Under the pieces are notes generated by a model. That model did not search any database, was not told where the DNA came from, and saw nothing but the letters and a program-made list of their open reading frames with translations. A DNA stretch of 64,000 bases, taken from positions 65,813,963 through 65,877,962 of the forward strand of contig NC_088173.1 of the NCBI RefSeq assembly GCF_028769735.1. Direction: 5' to 3'. Below are positions 1 through 13,075 of this stretch, piece by piece (within the stretch, counting starts at the first letter, position 1; each line of letters begins with the position of its first letter). This stretch comes from Zonotrichia leucophrys gambelii. Taxonomy: Eukaryota > Chordata > Aves > Passeriformes > Passerellidae. The position numbers and the translations under genes are program-made.

Positions 1-230
1 ACATTACTGTGTTTGCAGGACCTCCTACCACAGTTCTGTATCCAGTCCAGTACCCTGAATTAAAAATTCTGGGCTGACCAGGACAGTTATGTGAACTATG
101 TGTTCATAGAAACTGGTTGTATGCAAATTATTTGCCAAAAAGTACTAGCATGATTTGCAAACATGATTTTACAGTTACCTTCTTAGGTTTTTTTTTTAAT
201 ATTCCCTTCTTTTGTTTTTTTTTTTTACAG

Positions 231-405
231 ATCACTTGTTCCTCTCCAAGTCACCCAGCAAACTCATTTTATTATCCCAAACTCAAAATTTTGCCACCAA
301 TTGCTCAAGTAACAATGGTGAAAATAAAGAAAACCCAGCTAGGTCTTTCTGCACCTTTTATTAATCTTCCAGCTAAAAGCAATGAAATAATAGACACTGT
401 CTCAG
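231..405 (+). CDS. SPON2: SPON2 penultimate coding exon
   Basis: The exon is bounded by a poly-T tract plus ACAG acceptor and a consensus CAG|GTAAG donor. It encodes 58 codons plus one base and holds the end of the spondin domain. The base left over (G) joins AA of the next exon to make the Glu of ETPLDC. Confidence 0.93.
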
Positions 406-2617
406 GTAAGTGATTAGTAGATGTTCTCAATTCTGTTATTTCCATTCACTCAGGCGTATGTGGAAATCTGGCAGGTGATGTGGGTGAAACAGGTGATCAG
501 GCAGAATATTCTCCTATCTGCACAGGAATAGTTCCAGACTCACAAATGGGAAATAAAACAAGCCAGTTGACATGAAAGAGAATTCCTGAAAGAATAAGTA
601 AGGGACTGCATATTTCAGCTGTGGTTCAAAGGACTGGGCCATATCCAGAGTAAGAGCTACCCAAGCCTTTGTATCAGTGTAGCTCAGTGAATTTTATAAG
701 AAACAAATGACACTCAATCAGAATCAGCATTCCCAAAGTCTTTGCAACTTTGAAGTAAATACTCATCCTTAAGGTTTTACATGACAATGAAGCCAAGAAC
801 CATTATTGCTGTCTCTTTCTGGGTCAGAGCTTGGCAGTTATATGCAATAAATTTGTATAGTTCGATTTATTTGGACATATTTTCAATGGAAACATAAATC
901 CTGATAACAAAAATAAAGTTCTCTCTCATTTTCATTTTCTCAAAAATATTAGCTAATAATCTTGAATAGATAGGAAGAAGTGCAAACTACTGACTCAAGT
1001 CAATCATAAGGGTGATTTTCAAATCTCTGAATTAAAATACATATATTGTTAACACAGTATTTGCTCCAAGGGACCAATGTATTCCCAAAAGAGCTGCCAT
1101 GTTCCAGAAGCTTCTCCAGATTGTCTGGAGATGGCAAGTCTGTAGCACTCTGCTGGTCACCTTACAACCATTAAAATACAGCTTATTCTCTGCTCAGTTA
1201 TTGTGTTATTAATAATTTAATAAATGTACTTATCAATTTATAGTGGTTTAATGTATTCCTATTTGTAAACAATACATAGCAAAGTGGGTGTTACACATCT
1301 CATTTACAGTTATATATCCTTCCCATAAGATTTGAAAGGAACATTTGGCACTGTTCATGATATAAATTTAAAGCTGCATTTAAAGTATAGTATTTGAAAT
1401 ATAATTTTTAATCACAAATCTCTCTTTCTTGTCTATGAACCAGTATATTAAACCAGTTTAAAAACTTATTGTGGAATCAAAAGGGCAGATTTAATTACCA
1501 GAGGTCAAGCAGTGTCGCTCATTCCCTCTGGAAACCCAGGAATGAGTGATGACAGCAGAAGTGGTGAGTTCTGTAACGCCAGAAATTTATCCCAGGTGTT
1601 ACATCTTTAGTGTGGCATTAAAGGATGGCCTTGTGCACACCTCTCTTACCCACAAATGCTGGCACAGGCAGCTTTGATGCCACTTCCTGTGACAAGCAGT
1701 ATTTTAATTTAGCCTGCTAAGGAATATTCACCTACTTTTGATGATTTTTACTTTAGATAAAAGCATACATTACGGATAGCACTTCAGAGTTTCTAACTTC
1801 TTTTCTTGCACTGAGTGAAAGTTATATTGAAATCCTTTCAGCATTAGAAAGCTTCTAGTGACAGAATATCCTTATTGGAAAAGGGAAGAGTAGTGTACAG
1901 ACCAAAAAATAGCAAGATGATAAAAAATGGGATTTTATTTCCAAAGCAAATTGGAACAAAAGTAAAATGGATTTTGATATGAACAACTCTAGTAACAATA
2001 GCTGCCTGCAAAGAAATGTAAATATACCTAAGTAAATCAGAGAAAAGCTTTAATCTTAGTGTTTTAGTTAGTCATGAAAAGGAAAATGAGTTATAAAAAT
2101 TGACAGTTAATATTTTCTAATTCAATCTTTTGAGTAAAATCATATTAAGCATAGTTTTCTTTTAAGGAATTCTGTTTTTCATTCAAGACATAATATGCTT
2201 CAGAACTGATGAAATACCTCAGACAGGCTCTAGATTGCAATAACAATAGAATGAGTTTAGGAGCTGAAACCAGATTTTTTTTTTTCTAATTGATGAGACC
2301 ACACACTGATTTGATGGATATCACATGTGGTTTGTATAAGAAAGGATGCTGTTTGACCATCATTCCTTAATGCTTTCCCAAGTGTGTATCTGACTCAAGC
2401 ACCGCTCGCTGTAAAGCTCCCTCTCTGCTGTGTTGCAGAAACACCCCTGGACTGCGAGGTGTCCCAATGGTCCTCCTGGGGGCTCTGCAGAGGGCTCTGC
2501 AGGGAAACCGGCACCAAGATCAGAACCCGCTTTGTTCTCCTTCAGCCCGCCAACAATGGAATGCCTTGTCCGAACCTGGATGAAGAAACAGCGTGTGAAC
2601 CAGAAAATTGTGTCTGA
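231..2617 (+). CDS. SPON2: SPON2 (spondin 2 / mindin), last two coding exons; 5' part outside the window
   Basis: Two exons join in frame: 231-405 (after a long T-rich tract and CAG acceptor; CAG|GTAAG donor, phase 1) and 2439-2617 (after TTGCAG, ending in TGA). The first encodes the end of the spondin domain (motif [13 protein letters not shown], then LPPIAQVT) and the hinge ending in NEIIDTVS. The second encodes the thrombospondin type 1 repeat: six cysteines, the WSSWGLC motif that is normally C-mannosylated, the basic stretch TKIRTR, then QPANNG, ending ENCV. These fit human SPON2 closely over its last third, and the protein ends at the usual place. SPON2 is a secreted extracellular matrix protein that in mammals binds integrins and bacterial surface glycans and acts as an opsonin. 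Earlier exons, including the signal peptide, lie upstream of base 1. The 2.0 kb intron (406-2438) shows nothing else I can name. Confidence 0.95.
2439..2617 (+). CDS. SPON2: SPON2 terminal exon: thrombospondin type 1 repeat and stop
   Basis: The acceptor TTGCAG lies at 2433-2438. The exon encodes a complete TSR with the WSSW motif and six cysteines and ends with TGA at 2615-2617. A local near-duplication of GGGCTCTGCAG produces the pair GLCRGLCRE, where human has GLCGGHCG. The six-cysteine pattern is kept. Confidence 0.95.
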
Positions 2618-2623
2618 AATAAA
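2618..2623 (+). promoter_or_regulatory. poly(A) signal directly after the SPON2 stop codon
   Basis: AATAAA begins on the base after TGA. If used, the 3' UTR would be only about 20-35 nt. A second AATAAA is at 2843-2848 and would give a more usual length. Which one is used cannot be told from sequence. Confidence 0.4.
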
Positions 2624-2842
2624 GAAAAGATAATAATGAAGATAATTTAAAAGTAGGATAAGTTTAAATCTGAACTACATGTCAATCAATGTTCTTTATC
2701 ATTTGGATACGCTGCACTATTTTGCTGAAAAGCTGCATTAGAGTGGGTTTGAAAGTTTTTATTTAATATCAAGTTTTTGGGGGTTAAATTCCTATGGTTT
2801 GGTAGGACACAGTACTGGATAGTTTAAAGAACAAAACCCCCA

Positions 2843-2848
2843 AATAAA
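2843..2848 (+). promoter_or_regulatory. second candidate SPON2 poly(A) signal
   Basis: AATAAA about 225 bases after the stop, in AT-rich sequence. It would give a 3' UTR of about 250 nt. Confidence 0.4.
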
Positions 2849-2883
2849 TCCTTCCTCCAAATACACTGTAAGTTCTTGGAGTA

Positions 2884-2897
2884 CCCTCTAGTGGCAG
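2884..2897 (+). promoter_or_regulatory. CTCF-like motif between SPON2 and TMED11
   Basis: CCCTCTAGTGGCAG resembles the CTCF core consensus, with one clear mismatch (T for A near the 5' end). It lies just past the SPON2 poly(A) candidates. It is a motif match by eye only. Confidence 0.3.
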
Positions 2898-5800
2898 AAA
2901 AGAAGACATTTGGGAAGATCGTACTTCACATTTTTACTTCACAGAAAAAATCTTTCAATCACAAAGTCTAAACTAATAACCTCCTTAAATATTGTAATTT
3001 GTTTATCTACACCTATTTATACCTAGAAAATAGTTTTTCCTTCTAAATTATGTTTTTATAATTTATTGGCATTTTTGTCATCTTTCTAACCTTGCTTAAT
3101 GTGCATTTCCTCAGAAACTACTTACAAAAGTCAGAGTGACCAGATATTTGCAGTGTGGTTAAGACAATAATGGAACTGAGTAAACTTGTCTTGAGACTTT
3201 TGAATATATGAAAATGTCTTTTTATTTTTCTTTCTCAAAAATGAGAAGAACAACTGCCATGAGAACACTCAGCCAACAAAATTATTAGAAAAAAATCTGA
3301 AGTGTGGATAGTAGTAGAAAACATCTGAGCTGAATTACAAGTGTTAGCTGAGATTCAAAAGCTGATTGTTGGTGTGTGTCCTTCATTAGACAACTTGAAA
3401 TTTCAAAGTTAACACTGTTACTGACCATAGCATAAATTATATCATTAACCTTATATATGCAGTAAATGTGTCCATGTTTCTTTATATGTGTTTGCTGCTA
3501 TTTGTGTATATATCACCTAAAATTAAGGTATGCACAACTCTAACAAAACACATGTCAGAAACTGTTCCTGACTGCAAGCTTTAATGCTCAAATAACTTAT
3601 AAAATTAATATAACACGTCTTATGAAGAGCTGTGGCTACCAACTAGGAAAAGAATTTTGGAATAATACTAATTCAATTCAGAGTAAGTTTAAAGTCAGCT
3701 CAAAAACTTTTACAGCACACTGCAATTTTACAAATATACAGCACAGGTACTGAACAGCAGAGTTGATTTGTTGTTTCCCAGAATATCCCAAATACAAGAT
3801 AATTTCACTTGTCCTTAAAAGAGCACACTGTATTCTCCATGGAGCTGAAACATTTAAACATTTCTCTGTATTTCTTTTTCCAGGAGAGATATCTTGCAAA
3901 GACACAAATAAATTTGAAATTTTATCAGACTAAACTTCACTGGTCCTGCAAATGCTGATAAATACACAATTGTTAGAACTAAGTGTAGGAATTTCTGCTC
4001 TTCTCTCATTCTTCAGATTCCCACTGTTTGTTCAAAATAGTTCACTTATACAAGTTGCTCAATCACAAAATTGCACACTTACTATTTTTTTAAGTTCCCT
4101 CTATTTCCACTCTATAATGTGAGTAGTGTTGCTACACTATTATGTGTTTACTTAATTGTTAGTATTTTTCTTTCTTCTTTTTATTAGTTTTAACCATTCT
4201 ATGTTTTCTGTTACACTTATTTACTACCTGTTTACACACTTATCATCCTATCAGAAAACATAAGCATATATTGTAGTATATATTTAAATATTCTCAGAGG
4301 GTAGGAGTTTATTTCAAATTGGTTGTCAAGAGAAAAATTAAGCTCAATAAAGTTTTTGGGCAGATATCAGATGCAATTCTAAATTATGCCTTAGGAAAAC
4401 CAAACTGAAAACCCACAAGGTATCCTTTGAGATACTTTCCTGGAAATTCTCTAAACACTACAGTTTTCCTTCTTCACATGCCCAGGATAAATAAAGGCCC
4501 AGACCCAGTAAAAGAATACCTGCATTTGTATTAACATACACGACCTGAAACTGGGATTTCACTCCTACAAGATTTAATTTGAGTGGAGGAGTCCCAGTGT
4601 TTGCTCAAACTCCTGGATACAAAAGTTTTCCAAAGGACACTGAAGGAGAAAGGATGAGATAAGGACAAGGAGTAGAAAGAGAATATGTAACCAGCACATC
4701 TCAAAAAACTCCCGTCAGTGCTACATAACTTTACTATTTTAGGGTGTTTACACATGAATATTCACTGCATCTTCCTTCAAAAACAGAAGTTTCCTATGCA
4801 GCCAGTCACCTGGAGATGGGGATTTTTGTAAGCAGTAAATTCAGGAGACCTTGGTAAATATATTCTTTAAGGATGCCCCTGTGCATTGCTTGGCCATAAA
4901 TATAATTCCAGGTATTCCCTTTGAAACCACAGGGATGGAGCCATCCCTTGGCAAGACTGTGGATACAGGGAATGAAATGCATTTTAGTGATGGAGCACAC
5001 TTCTGATAGTATTTATCTATTAAACTCATTCGTGAGGAACATTATCCCTGCTCAGATGTTGTTAGGACTTTGTAGCTTCAGCAGCCTTGGAATTCCCTTA
5101 AAGATTTTGGGACCAGGAAGAAACACAGAAAGCTCTTCCTTCCTTTTCCCTTGTTTCTCATGTTACAGATGGTTGGCAGCCAAGATGCTGAGGTCCAAAA
5201 TGCAAGAGATTTAGGGAAGGAAATAGGCAAATTAATTCCTGGGTTAAGCTAATCTCAGAAAACACTCTGGAAAGAAGCTTTAAATGGATTTGTAAAGACA
5301 ATACTTTTCAAGAATATCTTAGAATCAGCTCTGATGCCTTGGCAGATGTTCTGCAGAATGAAAGATGTGGTTAATGGCAAAGTGTAGTAACAAAAAAATT
5401 ACCACAGAATTAAACTGTGGTCCTAAAAAAGTAATCCACATGCAATTAAATTCCTATAATGGAATAAATGTGAAAATAAAAGATTGGACAGTATCTGATG
5501 TTATTCAAGGCTAAAAGCTTCATTTCATTATATTCCCAGTCCCAGGTAATTGAAGTACATTGGGAATAACTGATCTGTCATGAATGATCCAACATAATAA
5601 AGTAACTCAGACTATTCCATGACAATATTTAACACTCCCAAGAAATAAATCTAACACTCAATACAGCGATTCTGGTATCAGTCAGATGTTGTTCAATGGG
5701 ATTTTTGCAGAAGTTGTGTCCGTGACAATTTCCAGAACTCTGAATGGCTGAGATGAAAGCTCTCAGTATGCTGCACAACAACCTGATTACTTGGTGACTG

Positions 5801-6668
5801 AATTATTTTTGTTTGCTTGAAGTCCAGCAGCCCTCCTATGCCAGCATTTGCTAGCCAAAAGCACAGAAGAAATGTGTCTCTTCCAATGGGTCTGGGCAGA
5901 GTGAAGGATAAAGTGGCGTCACTTTGTTTATCCTGTGTTCTACCACTGGAACTCAGAACTTTGGAAGTCACAAGTCCTCAACAAAAAGCTAAAAAGATGA
6001 TAGGTCAAGTAGCTCACAAACTGCAGCCAAACCTTGATTTCCTGCAGGTATGAGTGTGGCATGGGAATTTATGCAGGTGCATGACATTCAACATCTCCTG
6101 TGGTAGAGGGAAAAAAGTCCAATATTATCATGATATCCTGTATAATATAAAATTATTTCTGATTGATAAGTGCTGAAGTAGTAAAGGAGTCCTAACATCC
6201 CCCTTGACGTTCCTAAGGATTCAACAGGCATGAGATGCAATTTTTATCCCTCTATCCATATGGAGTCAAAGCAGTAATGTGTAAGGAATCAGTTCTCTTC
6301 ATCTGACAACCTTTCAATAGGGGGATGCTGATGGGTGACTTTTGGAGGTGAACTTATACTTGTGCTACAACTTCCATGAAGATACTGCATGCTGTGAAAT
6401 GGAGAGGACCCAGGATGGTCCAAAGCCTGTGCCAGTGCTACACAGACATTCCTTTACTGAGACAACTCCATAGATGGCAGGTGCAGTGAAGGGTAACAAA
6501 CATGAATCAGTCCTCCTGCAGATGTGAAATAATCCAGTAGGAGTTTATCCCCACGTTTTTATTTAGGTTACAGATATTGAAGATGAAGGGCTGTGCCTCC
6601 CTCTTCTTTGACACAAGAAAAATATGTGCTCTGATGCAATTGGGATAACATAAATATTATGTGGAAAG

Positions 6669-6726
6669 ATGGGTCCTCCTGACTGGAAATGACCCCACTG
6701 GTGGGTCCTCCCTGCTGGAAAATGAC
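6669..6726 (+). repeat. imperfect direct repeat, two copies about 33 bp apart
   Basis: GGGTCCTCC followed by ctgGAAA(A)TGACC occurs twice, at about 6669-6692 and 6702-6726, with small differences. It looks like a local tandem duplication. Confidence 0.5.
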
Positions 6727-7574
6727 CATTCAGGCCCAGATTTCAGACAGAGTGATCTACACTTACAGGACAAGGAACATTTGAGTGATAAATGAGTTTG
6801 TCATCAGACATACACATTTGTCTATATTAGTACAAAGAAAAAAAATAAGAACCTCAATCACTGTTTGATTTATACTACAACTTTCTTCAGAGAATGTACT
6901 AGGAAGTATTTAAGAAATAGCCATTCCTATATAAAAAATCTTAATCTGAAAGTTTTCATGTTGTTATTTTTCCCTGCAATATCATATTCACTAATGTTAT
7001 TTAATTACTTAATGGATTATTTGATTATTATTCAAGAACTTATTCAAGTTCTTTCGACTTCTTTAGAGTTCTCTTATGTAGTGCCTGTGGGTTTTAAGCA
7101 GGTGCCTACATTTGTACAATGATTTAGGATGGAAATTAAAAGTTTGCTTAATAAAGGAGGGGTGAAGTTCTAGAATAATCACCCAGAATTGATGGGAAAT
7201 AATAACTTAAGTTGAAAATATAGCAGTTTATGGAAAGAGGTAGCCAATATAGTTGCCTACAGTAATCCAGGGAACTGATCTCAAGCACTGGAGAGGCCCT
7301 TTCAGTTTCATGCTCTTCTAAGTGTATAAAATAAATTTTAATCTAGATGCTGGGAAAGAAGAAAGAATTTTAAAGGTGTCTTTTCCATGTTATCTCATTC
7401 TCCAGAACATGCTGTAGTTATTTATAAATGTGTAACCAGCAGCTGCCTTTTCTCACAGGTTTTTTTCTCTCTCAAAAATACTCTGATAAGCAGCAAACAA
7501 GGAACAACCACAGGACTACAGGCACTTGGATGTAACTATCTTCAAAAGCAGTACAGCAGGGATATATAAAAAAC

Positions 7575-10500
7575 ATGAAAAGCAAATTAATAGGATTTCT
7601 TATGAACTTTTGGATTTCTTTTTCACTCGCTCTGTATTTTCACATGGGAGAAAGAGAAGAGAAATGCATAATTGAAGATATTCCCAGCGACACCCTGGTA
7701 GTTGGTAGGTACCTGTCAATGCTTTATGATGATCTAACTCATGCAGTAACAAAGGTAACTGGAAATGTAACAGCAATTTCTGTGACTGATGAATATGGTA
7801 AAAAACCAGAAAAGGGCACTCTGAAAAGAACTCCCTGCAGCAGGGATTAGGTTTAAAGTCCTCAAACATTGTGTGTATACATCACACAAAGAAAAGCAGG
7901 TTTTCAGAGTGCTTTACTGACTAAACAGAGCAAAAAGAATGGTTTTTAATTCTACAGCTGTGGAATTGCTGCTTCCATGCGTGCTTCTGCACGTTCTGAC
8001 TGGTGTACTCATTGATATCAGGATTTCTGTAACATGGCTTTCCCCATATGAATGGGAAAGTTACTTTTTTGATAAGTGCTGGTCTGAAAAGAGACAATTC
8101 ACGATGCACTGAAGTTCCATTTCTCCTCTGATACGAGAAGCACATTAAATTAATCTACAAGACTGTAAATGTAAGATTCAAGGGGATAATAAAATATAAT
8201 ACAAATTAATCTTTTTTTAAAAAATAATATGACACGAGTGAAAGACAATCCATAAAATATGATGTAGTACAGTACATTATGCTTTTGGAGGTCTCAGTGT
8301 GCCTTCTAGAGGCTAAACTTCCCAGAGCATTAAAGTAATTAGAAAGTTTTTCTTATTAACCCTTTTTTGTAGTACTTTAGAACATTTTCTACTGTAGTAA
8401 AAATTTATTGCATTTCACTGTTATGAAGTACCCCTGAATAATACTAATCATAAACACATTAAATATATACATATTTCTATTTTTCCTGAAAAAGCATCAA
8501 AGATGTTTAATGTTAAGCTATGTTTTACTTAACAGATTTATCTCTGTTTTTATTCAGGGAATTACAAAGTACAACGCTGGGATTTACATACACATGACTT
8601 TCTTGAATCTGCTCCTGGTTTGGGAATGTTTGTGACTGTCACAAGCCCTACTGGTGAGGTAAAAATGCTTTATGAATGTTTCTCTACGATTTACGACTTG
8701 ACTTCTGGCACTGGCAGGCAGCACTATCTAAAAATAAAAGACACTTCTGAGGAAGAAATAAATCTACAGTCTACCAGCTAGTTCAACATTTTGATGCTGA
8801 AAGACAAAAGTAAAAAAAATTATGATATTTGATAAATATGTGTATGGACAATTTTTGCATTACTACCAGATCTGGGAAACAGTGTCAATAAGAAGAATTA
8901 GTGACAACTGAGAAAAAAAGGTAAATGAAAAATAAAACCCCAAAATTCACTAATGAAGTCAGATGGTACAGAATCCACTGGGGCAGCAGAAAGGAGTGCT
9001 GATGATAAACAAAACCCAAAGTCAAGCTCACCGAGGCTGCTGTAGCCCTCACGCAGAGCAGCTGCCTGGGGTGTGAGCTTTTCCAGCAGTGGCCAGCTTA
9101 TGGCCCCACCTAAGCAAGGTGTCAGTTTTCAGACTTTGAATGCTTTAGAGTTCATTGGCTTTTGTACATTGCAAAATTCTGTAATATTTTCATGTTCACT
9201 GTGAGGTAAAATTGTTTCGTTTTCTCTAAATGTGTTCTGAAATTTGGATAAATTTAATGATGTCAGCAGCTTCACTGATTCCTTTTTGCATTCAATTCAC
9301 AGTACTGTTTTTTGATTTATTTATTGGTAATTATAAATTACAAACCCAATGCCTATATCTAAATTGCAGGTACTGCTGTCAAAACTGTATGGGCCACAAG
9401 GGACCTTTACTTTTACATCCTACATCTCTGGGGAGCACATCATCTGTTTCCAGTCTAACTCCACAAGATTTGTGGTGATTGCAGGAAGCAAACTGGTAGG
9501 TGTATTTCCTAAATGGTCTTTGTTGGAACAGTAGAAATCATTACCAATAGCAGAGATTTCAAACTGGATTAGAAGTTGGTCTAGCTTCTAGCAGATAATT
9601 CAACGTTTTTTAGAGATTAAGGAAAGTAAACATAGAATTATGCAGATAAAAAGATAAAAAGACTGTTATCATATTTTAAAAGTCAGCATTCAAGAGGCAG
9701 GACTAAGGATAGAGAGATTTAATGCTTGTATTGTGCTTTGAATGTGAAAGAGTCTGATAATTAAGAACAAATAATTTGAATCCAAAAGACAAATATTAAA
9801 GATTGACCAACACAAGCATTTGACATAAAGATATTCCATGTATTCAGTAACTTAGATCAGATTGCCAATGGAAATGTAATATTTTAGTTTTTGAAAGATA
9901 TTTGAATAAAGAATATGTCAGCCTACTTGTTACTGTCTACTCCCAGCAAAGTTGGTTTTAATGCAGATTTGTGGGGAAAAAAAAGCCATCAGAGGTGATA
10001 GCATGGCTCTAAAAATTTTTTTCTTGCGGCAAAAAAAATTTATAAATACTGTTTTGAAATTTTATCAATTCGCTGCTTCCCAAAACCAGGAGAGAATTAC
10101 TCTCTAGAGTGATTTGGGGCTTTTCTCTTCAGCTGGCAGCAAAAGAGTTAAATAACCAGCTAAATATCATCTTCTAAATGAGTTAAGGTAAGTTAAATCT
10201 CATCCTAGCTGTGCACTTCAGAAACATGTAGATAACACAGAAATAACAATACTGGAGTAGGATTATTACACTGGAAGAACAAGGTGTTCTTACAGGGTGA
10301 TTGATAGAAATTAATGGAAATTTAATCATATACATTGCAAAAGCAATTAGCTCTAATCATAAAAAAAATAATTGTGGGGCTTATCAACCAGAGAGAGTAA
10401 GGGGGATGAAGCTTTGGTTGGCCACAGTTAACTATGCAGCATGAATGTGATTCTGAGGATGTGCAGGTGATTTTATCTGGAATAGATGGGGGTGCATTAG

Positions 10501-12757
10501 CATTATTTTACATGATACATGCACCATGTAGAGTTTTGGCCATCCTATATAAAAGAAGCCAACAGATGCAGGGAAGGAGAACATGAATATCACAAATACT
10601 AAATAATGCTGTTTGTTTGAGAACACAAAAATATTGTCCTTTTAAATTATATCTGGAGGAATAAAGGTCACAAAAGAAAAAACATTCTTTAGTGAAGGTA
10701 AATCTTTAACTGTTCTTTGTAAGAACCATATGGTTATCTAAACTCTTTCAAACAAAAATAAAGAAATTAAAGTTCCACAAGGTTGTGAGATGGATTTCTA
10801 CCTATACAGTTAGGTAACACCAACACAACTGCAAGAAAATCCCCTCTTCATTTGTGGCTGATCTCTGAGCAGACCTAACTTCTAATATGGTAATATCAAT
10901 TTCTAGGGTTTTGAAGATTATTTGTTTGGCTAAAACCTTTTTATTTTCTCTTAGATACTAACTGGCTTATAGGAGAAGGTTCTACTAGTTTTAGTAGAAT
11001 TTTTTATGCATGCCAAAATAAGTTGCATAATGGCAAATTCCATTTTTCTCTCTTCTTTCCATGGTTCTATTGCTTGGCTTGAGGCATTTTTGCCATAGAT
11101 CATACAACAGCCTGGAGGATATTGGGAGATATTCCAACTTGGATAAATAATGGGAAGAAAACAGTTATGTGAGGGAACCTAGAAGTGCATTTGTAAAAAG
11201 CCTCCAACAGTACTATTAAAAATAGTAATTTCTGCAATATCAGGATGAAAAGTGAATTATAATGAGCAGTCTTTTTTTAAAAACTATTTTGGACAAAGGC
11301 AACATTTTAATGGCAGTTGAACCAATACTAGCATAAAATAATGCCCTAACATTAGTGAAGGTTGTAAATTTTATATAACTAATTTAAAAATAAAATTAAG
11401 AAACCCTTCAAATTTTCCACCTGAATCCAAATTTAGGAGGAATTCTAATTTTTATAAGCAATTAAAAATATTTTCCTGCAATGATCTTAAGGGGAAATTG
11501 TTTCATTTTTATTCTAAGGAACTTTGAAAAAGCAGAAGATACATTAATGAGAACATTTTTTTCTTTTTGCAGCGCACCCACTTGGACATCAGAGTTGGAG
11601 AACATTTTTTGGATGAATCTGCTATTCAAGCCAAAGACAAAGTGAATGAAGTTAATGTCAGACTAGAGAATCTAATTGAGCAAATTCATCATGTAACCAG
11701 AGAACAAGAGTATGAAAGAGTATGTATGTCCCCTAATGTAAATGTTAAAAAATATTGTACATAGGCTTATTGATTTATGAAGTATTATGACGTTTATTAT
11801 CCAATTGCAGGGCTGTTTTTAACTAACTCATAAAAATCTATAGATATTTAACCAAAATAGTCTCTATTACCTTGCAAAATATTTTTTAGGGGTTACATAA
11901 AACTATTAATCACTGTGGGCTCATGCTTGTAGCAGCAGGTGTTATTTTCTAGCAGCAGGTGTTATTTTAAAGCAGGATTTTCCAAGCAGGGTTTTCTTGG
12001 TCAGACTCGGCCACAGCAGCTGAGCTGGTGGCAGGAACCACTGTGGGTGATGCTGGTATTTCCACACTGCCCTGGGTGCACAAACTCCACTGAGTGGGGA
12101 AGGAAACGACTGAGTGTGTATTTATAAATCCCCATGAATTGTACATTTGTACATCCCTTCTTCAAACAGGTGTGCACCCAGTCACTTTCTATGTGCACAC
12201 AGATAGACTGAGAAATGGATCAACTCGTTCCCCAAAACTCGTTACCCAGTTTGAAATGGATCAACTTGTTACCCAAAACCAGAAATTTGGCTGCAAAAGG
12301 GCCCTTGACAGCAAATGACACAAACCTAAACAGGTTAAAATCTGTACTGATGGAACATGTTTAGCACAATGCATCTGCTGGGAACAGAGGAAGCTCTGTT
12401 TACCTTCCTGCTCCAGGATGCAGCGTGCCTGCTTCTCACTTTTGATTTGTGCACACATCCACCACACAGATAAGTACAAACCTTCATTTTTATCCACATG
12501 GAAAAATGGTTTTGTTCACCACTCTGCAGAAGAGGCATGCCTTTCTAGTTACCATGAAGCATACAGATGGCAAAAGGTAATTATTATGCTTTTCCTTTAT
12601 TCTCCAGGAGCGTGAAGAAAAATTTCGGAAAACAAGCGAAGAAACCAACAGCAATATTTTGTGGTGGGCTATAGTACAAACACTAATCCTCATCGCTGTT
12701 GGAATCTGGCAAATCAAATCTCTCAGAGATTTCTTCATATCTAAGAAGCTTGTTTAA
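7575..12757 (+). CDS. TMED11: TMED11, p24-family transmembrane cargo receptor (5 exons, 217 aa)
   Basis: The exons are 7575-7704, 8558-8658, 9370-9495, 11573-11719 and 12608-12757. All junctions are GT-AG and all phases agree. The protein is most like TMED9/TMED11. A signal peptide of about 19 residues precedes LYFHMGE. The GOLD domain spans roughly residues 20-118, with the disulfide pair Cys31 and Cys103, a GEH(I)IC motif and an N-glycosylation site at Asn107 (NST). A coiled coil lies at about 130-180 and a single membrane span at about 186-204. The short cytosolic tail has Phe210-Phe211 (COPII) and a C-terminal KKLV dilysine signal (COPI). p24 proteins cycle between ER and Golgi and help load cargo into vesicles. 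Length and domain order are normal and nothing is broken. TMED9 is the main alternative; the position between SPON2 and RNF212 favours TMED11. Introns hold only the small repeats listed separately. Confidence 0.94.
11930..11969 (+). repeat. tandem duplication, 20-bp unit, two copies
   Basis: TAGCAGCAGGTGTTATTTT occurs at 11930-11948 and again at 11950-11968, within TMED11 intron 4. Confidence 0.8.
12212..12280 (+). repeat. imperfect tandem duplication, about 41-bp period
   Basis: GAAATGGATCAACT recurs as GAAATGGATCAACT 41 bases later, followed by matching CGTT/TGTT-CCC-AAAA stretches. It lies in TMED11 intron 4 and shows local duplication with later drift. Confidence 0.7.
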
Positions 12758-13075
12758 GTTCTATAAAGTCAATGCAGAGATTCAAAAATTACACGCCATG
12801 TAACACTGAACATCCAAAGAAACCCTGCACCTCTGAGAAAATTGCTTGTATAGAACTCTCAACCTCCTCTCATCTTCTGTTCTGACTCTGCTTTCTCCAG
12901 CTAGGTCACAACCTCAGGCATCCCCTCACATTTTTCTCCTTCAATCCCATATTTTACTATTTTTTTCCCCATCTATAGATGTAAATATAGAAGGAGTCAG
13001 TGACTAAGGCAGAATTTAAGTTCAGTACTTAATGAAGAATATTTAATGTAGGTTAAATCTAGAATACAAATCTAA

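Larger units (their letters stand above)
2850..7574. other. intergenic DNA between SPON2 and TMED11
   Basis: AT-rich, with many short chance ORFs. Apart from the CTCF-like motif and one imperfect direct repeat at about 6669-6726, I see no exon, RNA gene or recognisable transposon. The TMED11 promoter must lie near its 3' end, but no CpG island is present. Confidence 0.5.

Noticed and set aside
1..230. Possible upstream SPON2 exon after GTTTGCAG at about 11-18
   Set aside because: The sequence after it does not translate into the preceding part of SPON2 and lacks a matching donor.
8659..8790. Open sequence running on from TMED11 exon 2
   Set aside because: It continues past a good GAG|GTAAAA donor, and the next exon restores the family sequence exactly, so this is intron.
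12490..12738. 82-codon minus-strand ORF across the last TMED11 exon
   Set aside because: It is the antisense shadow of the TMED11 membrane-span exon.
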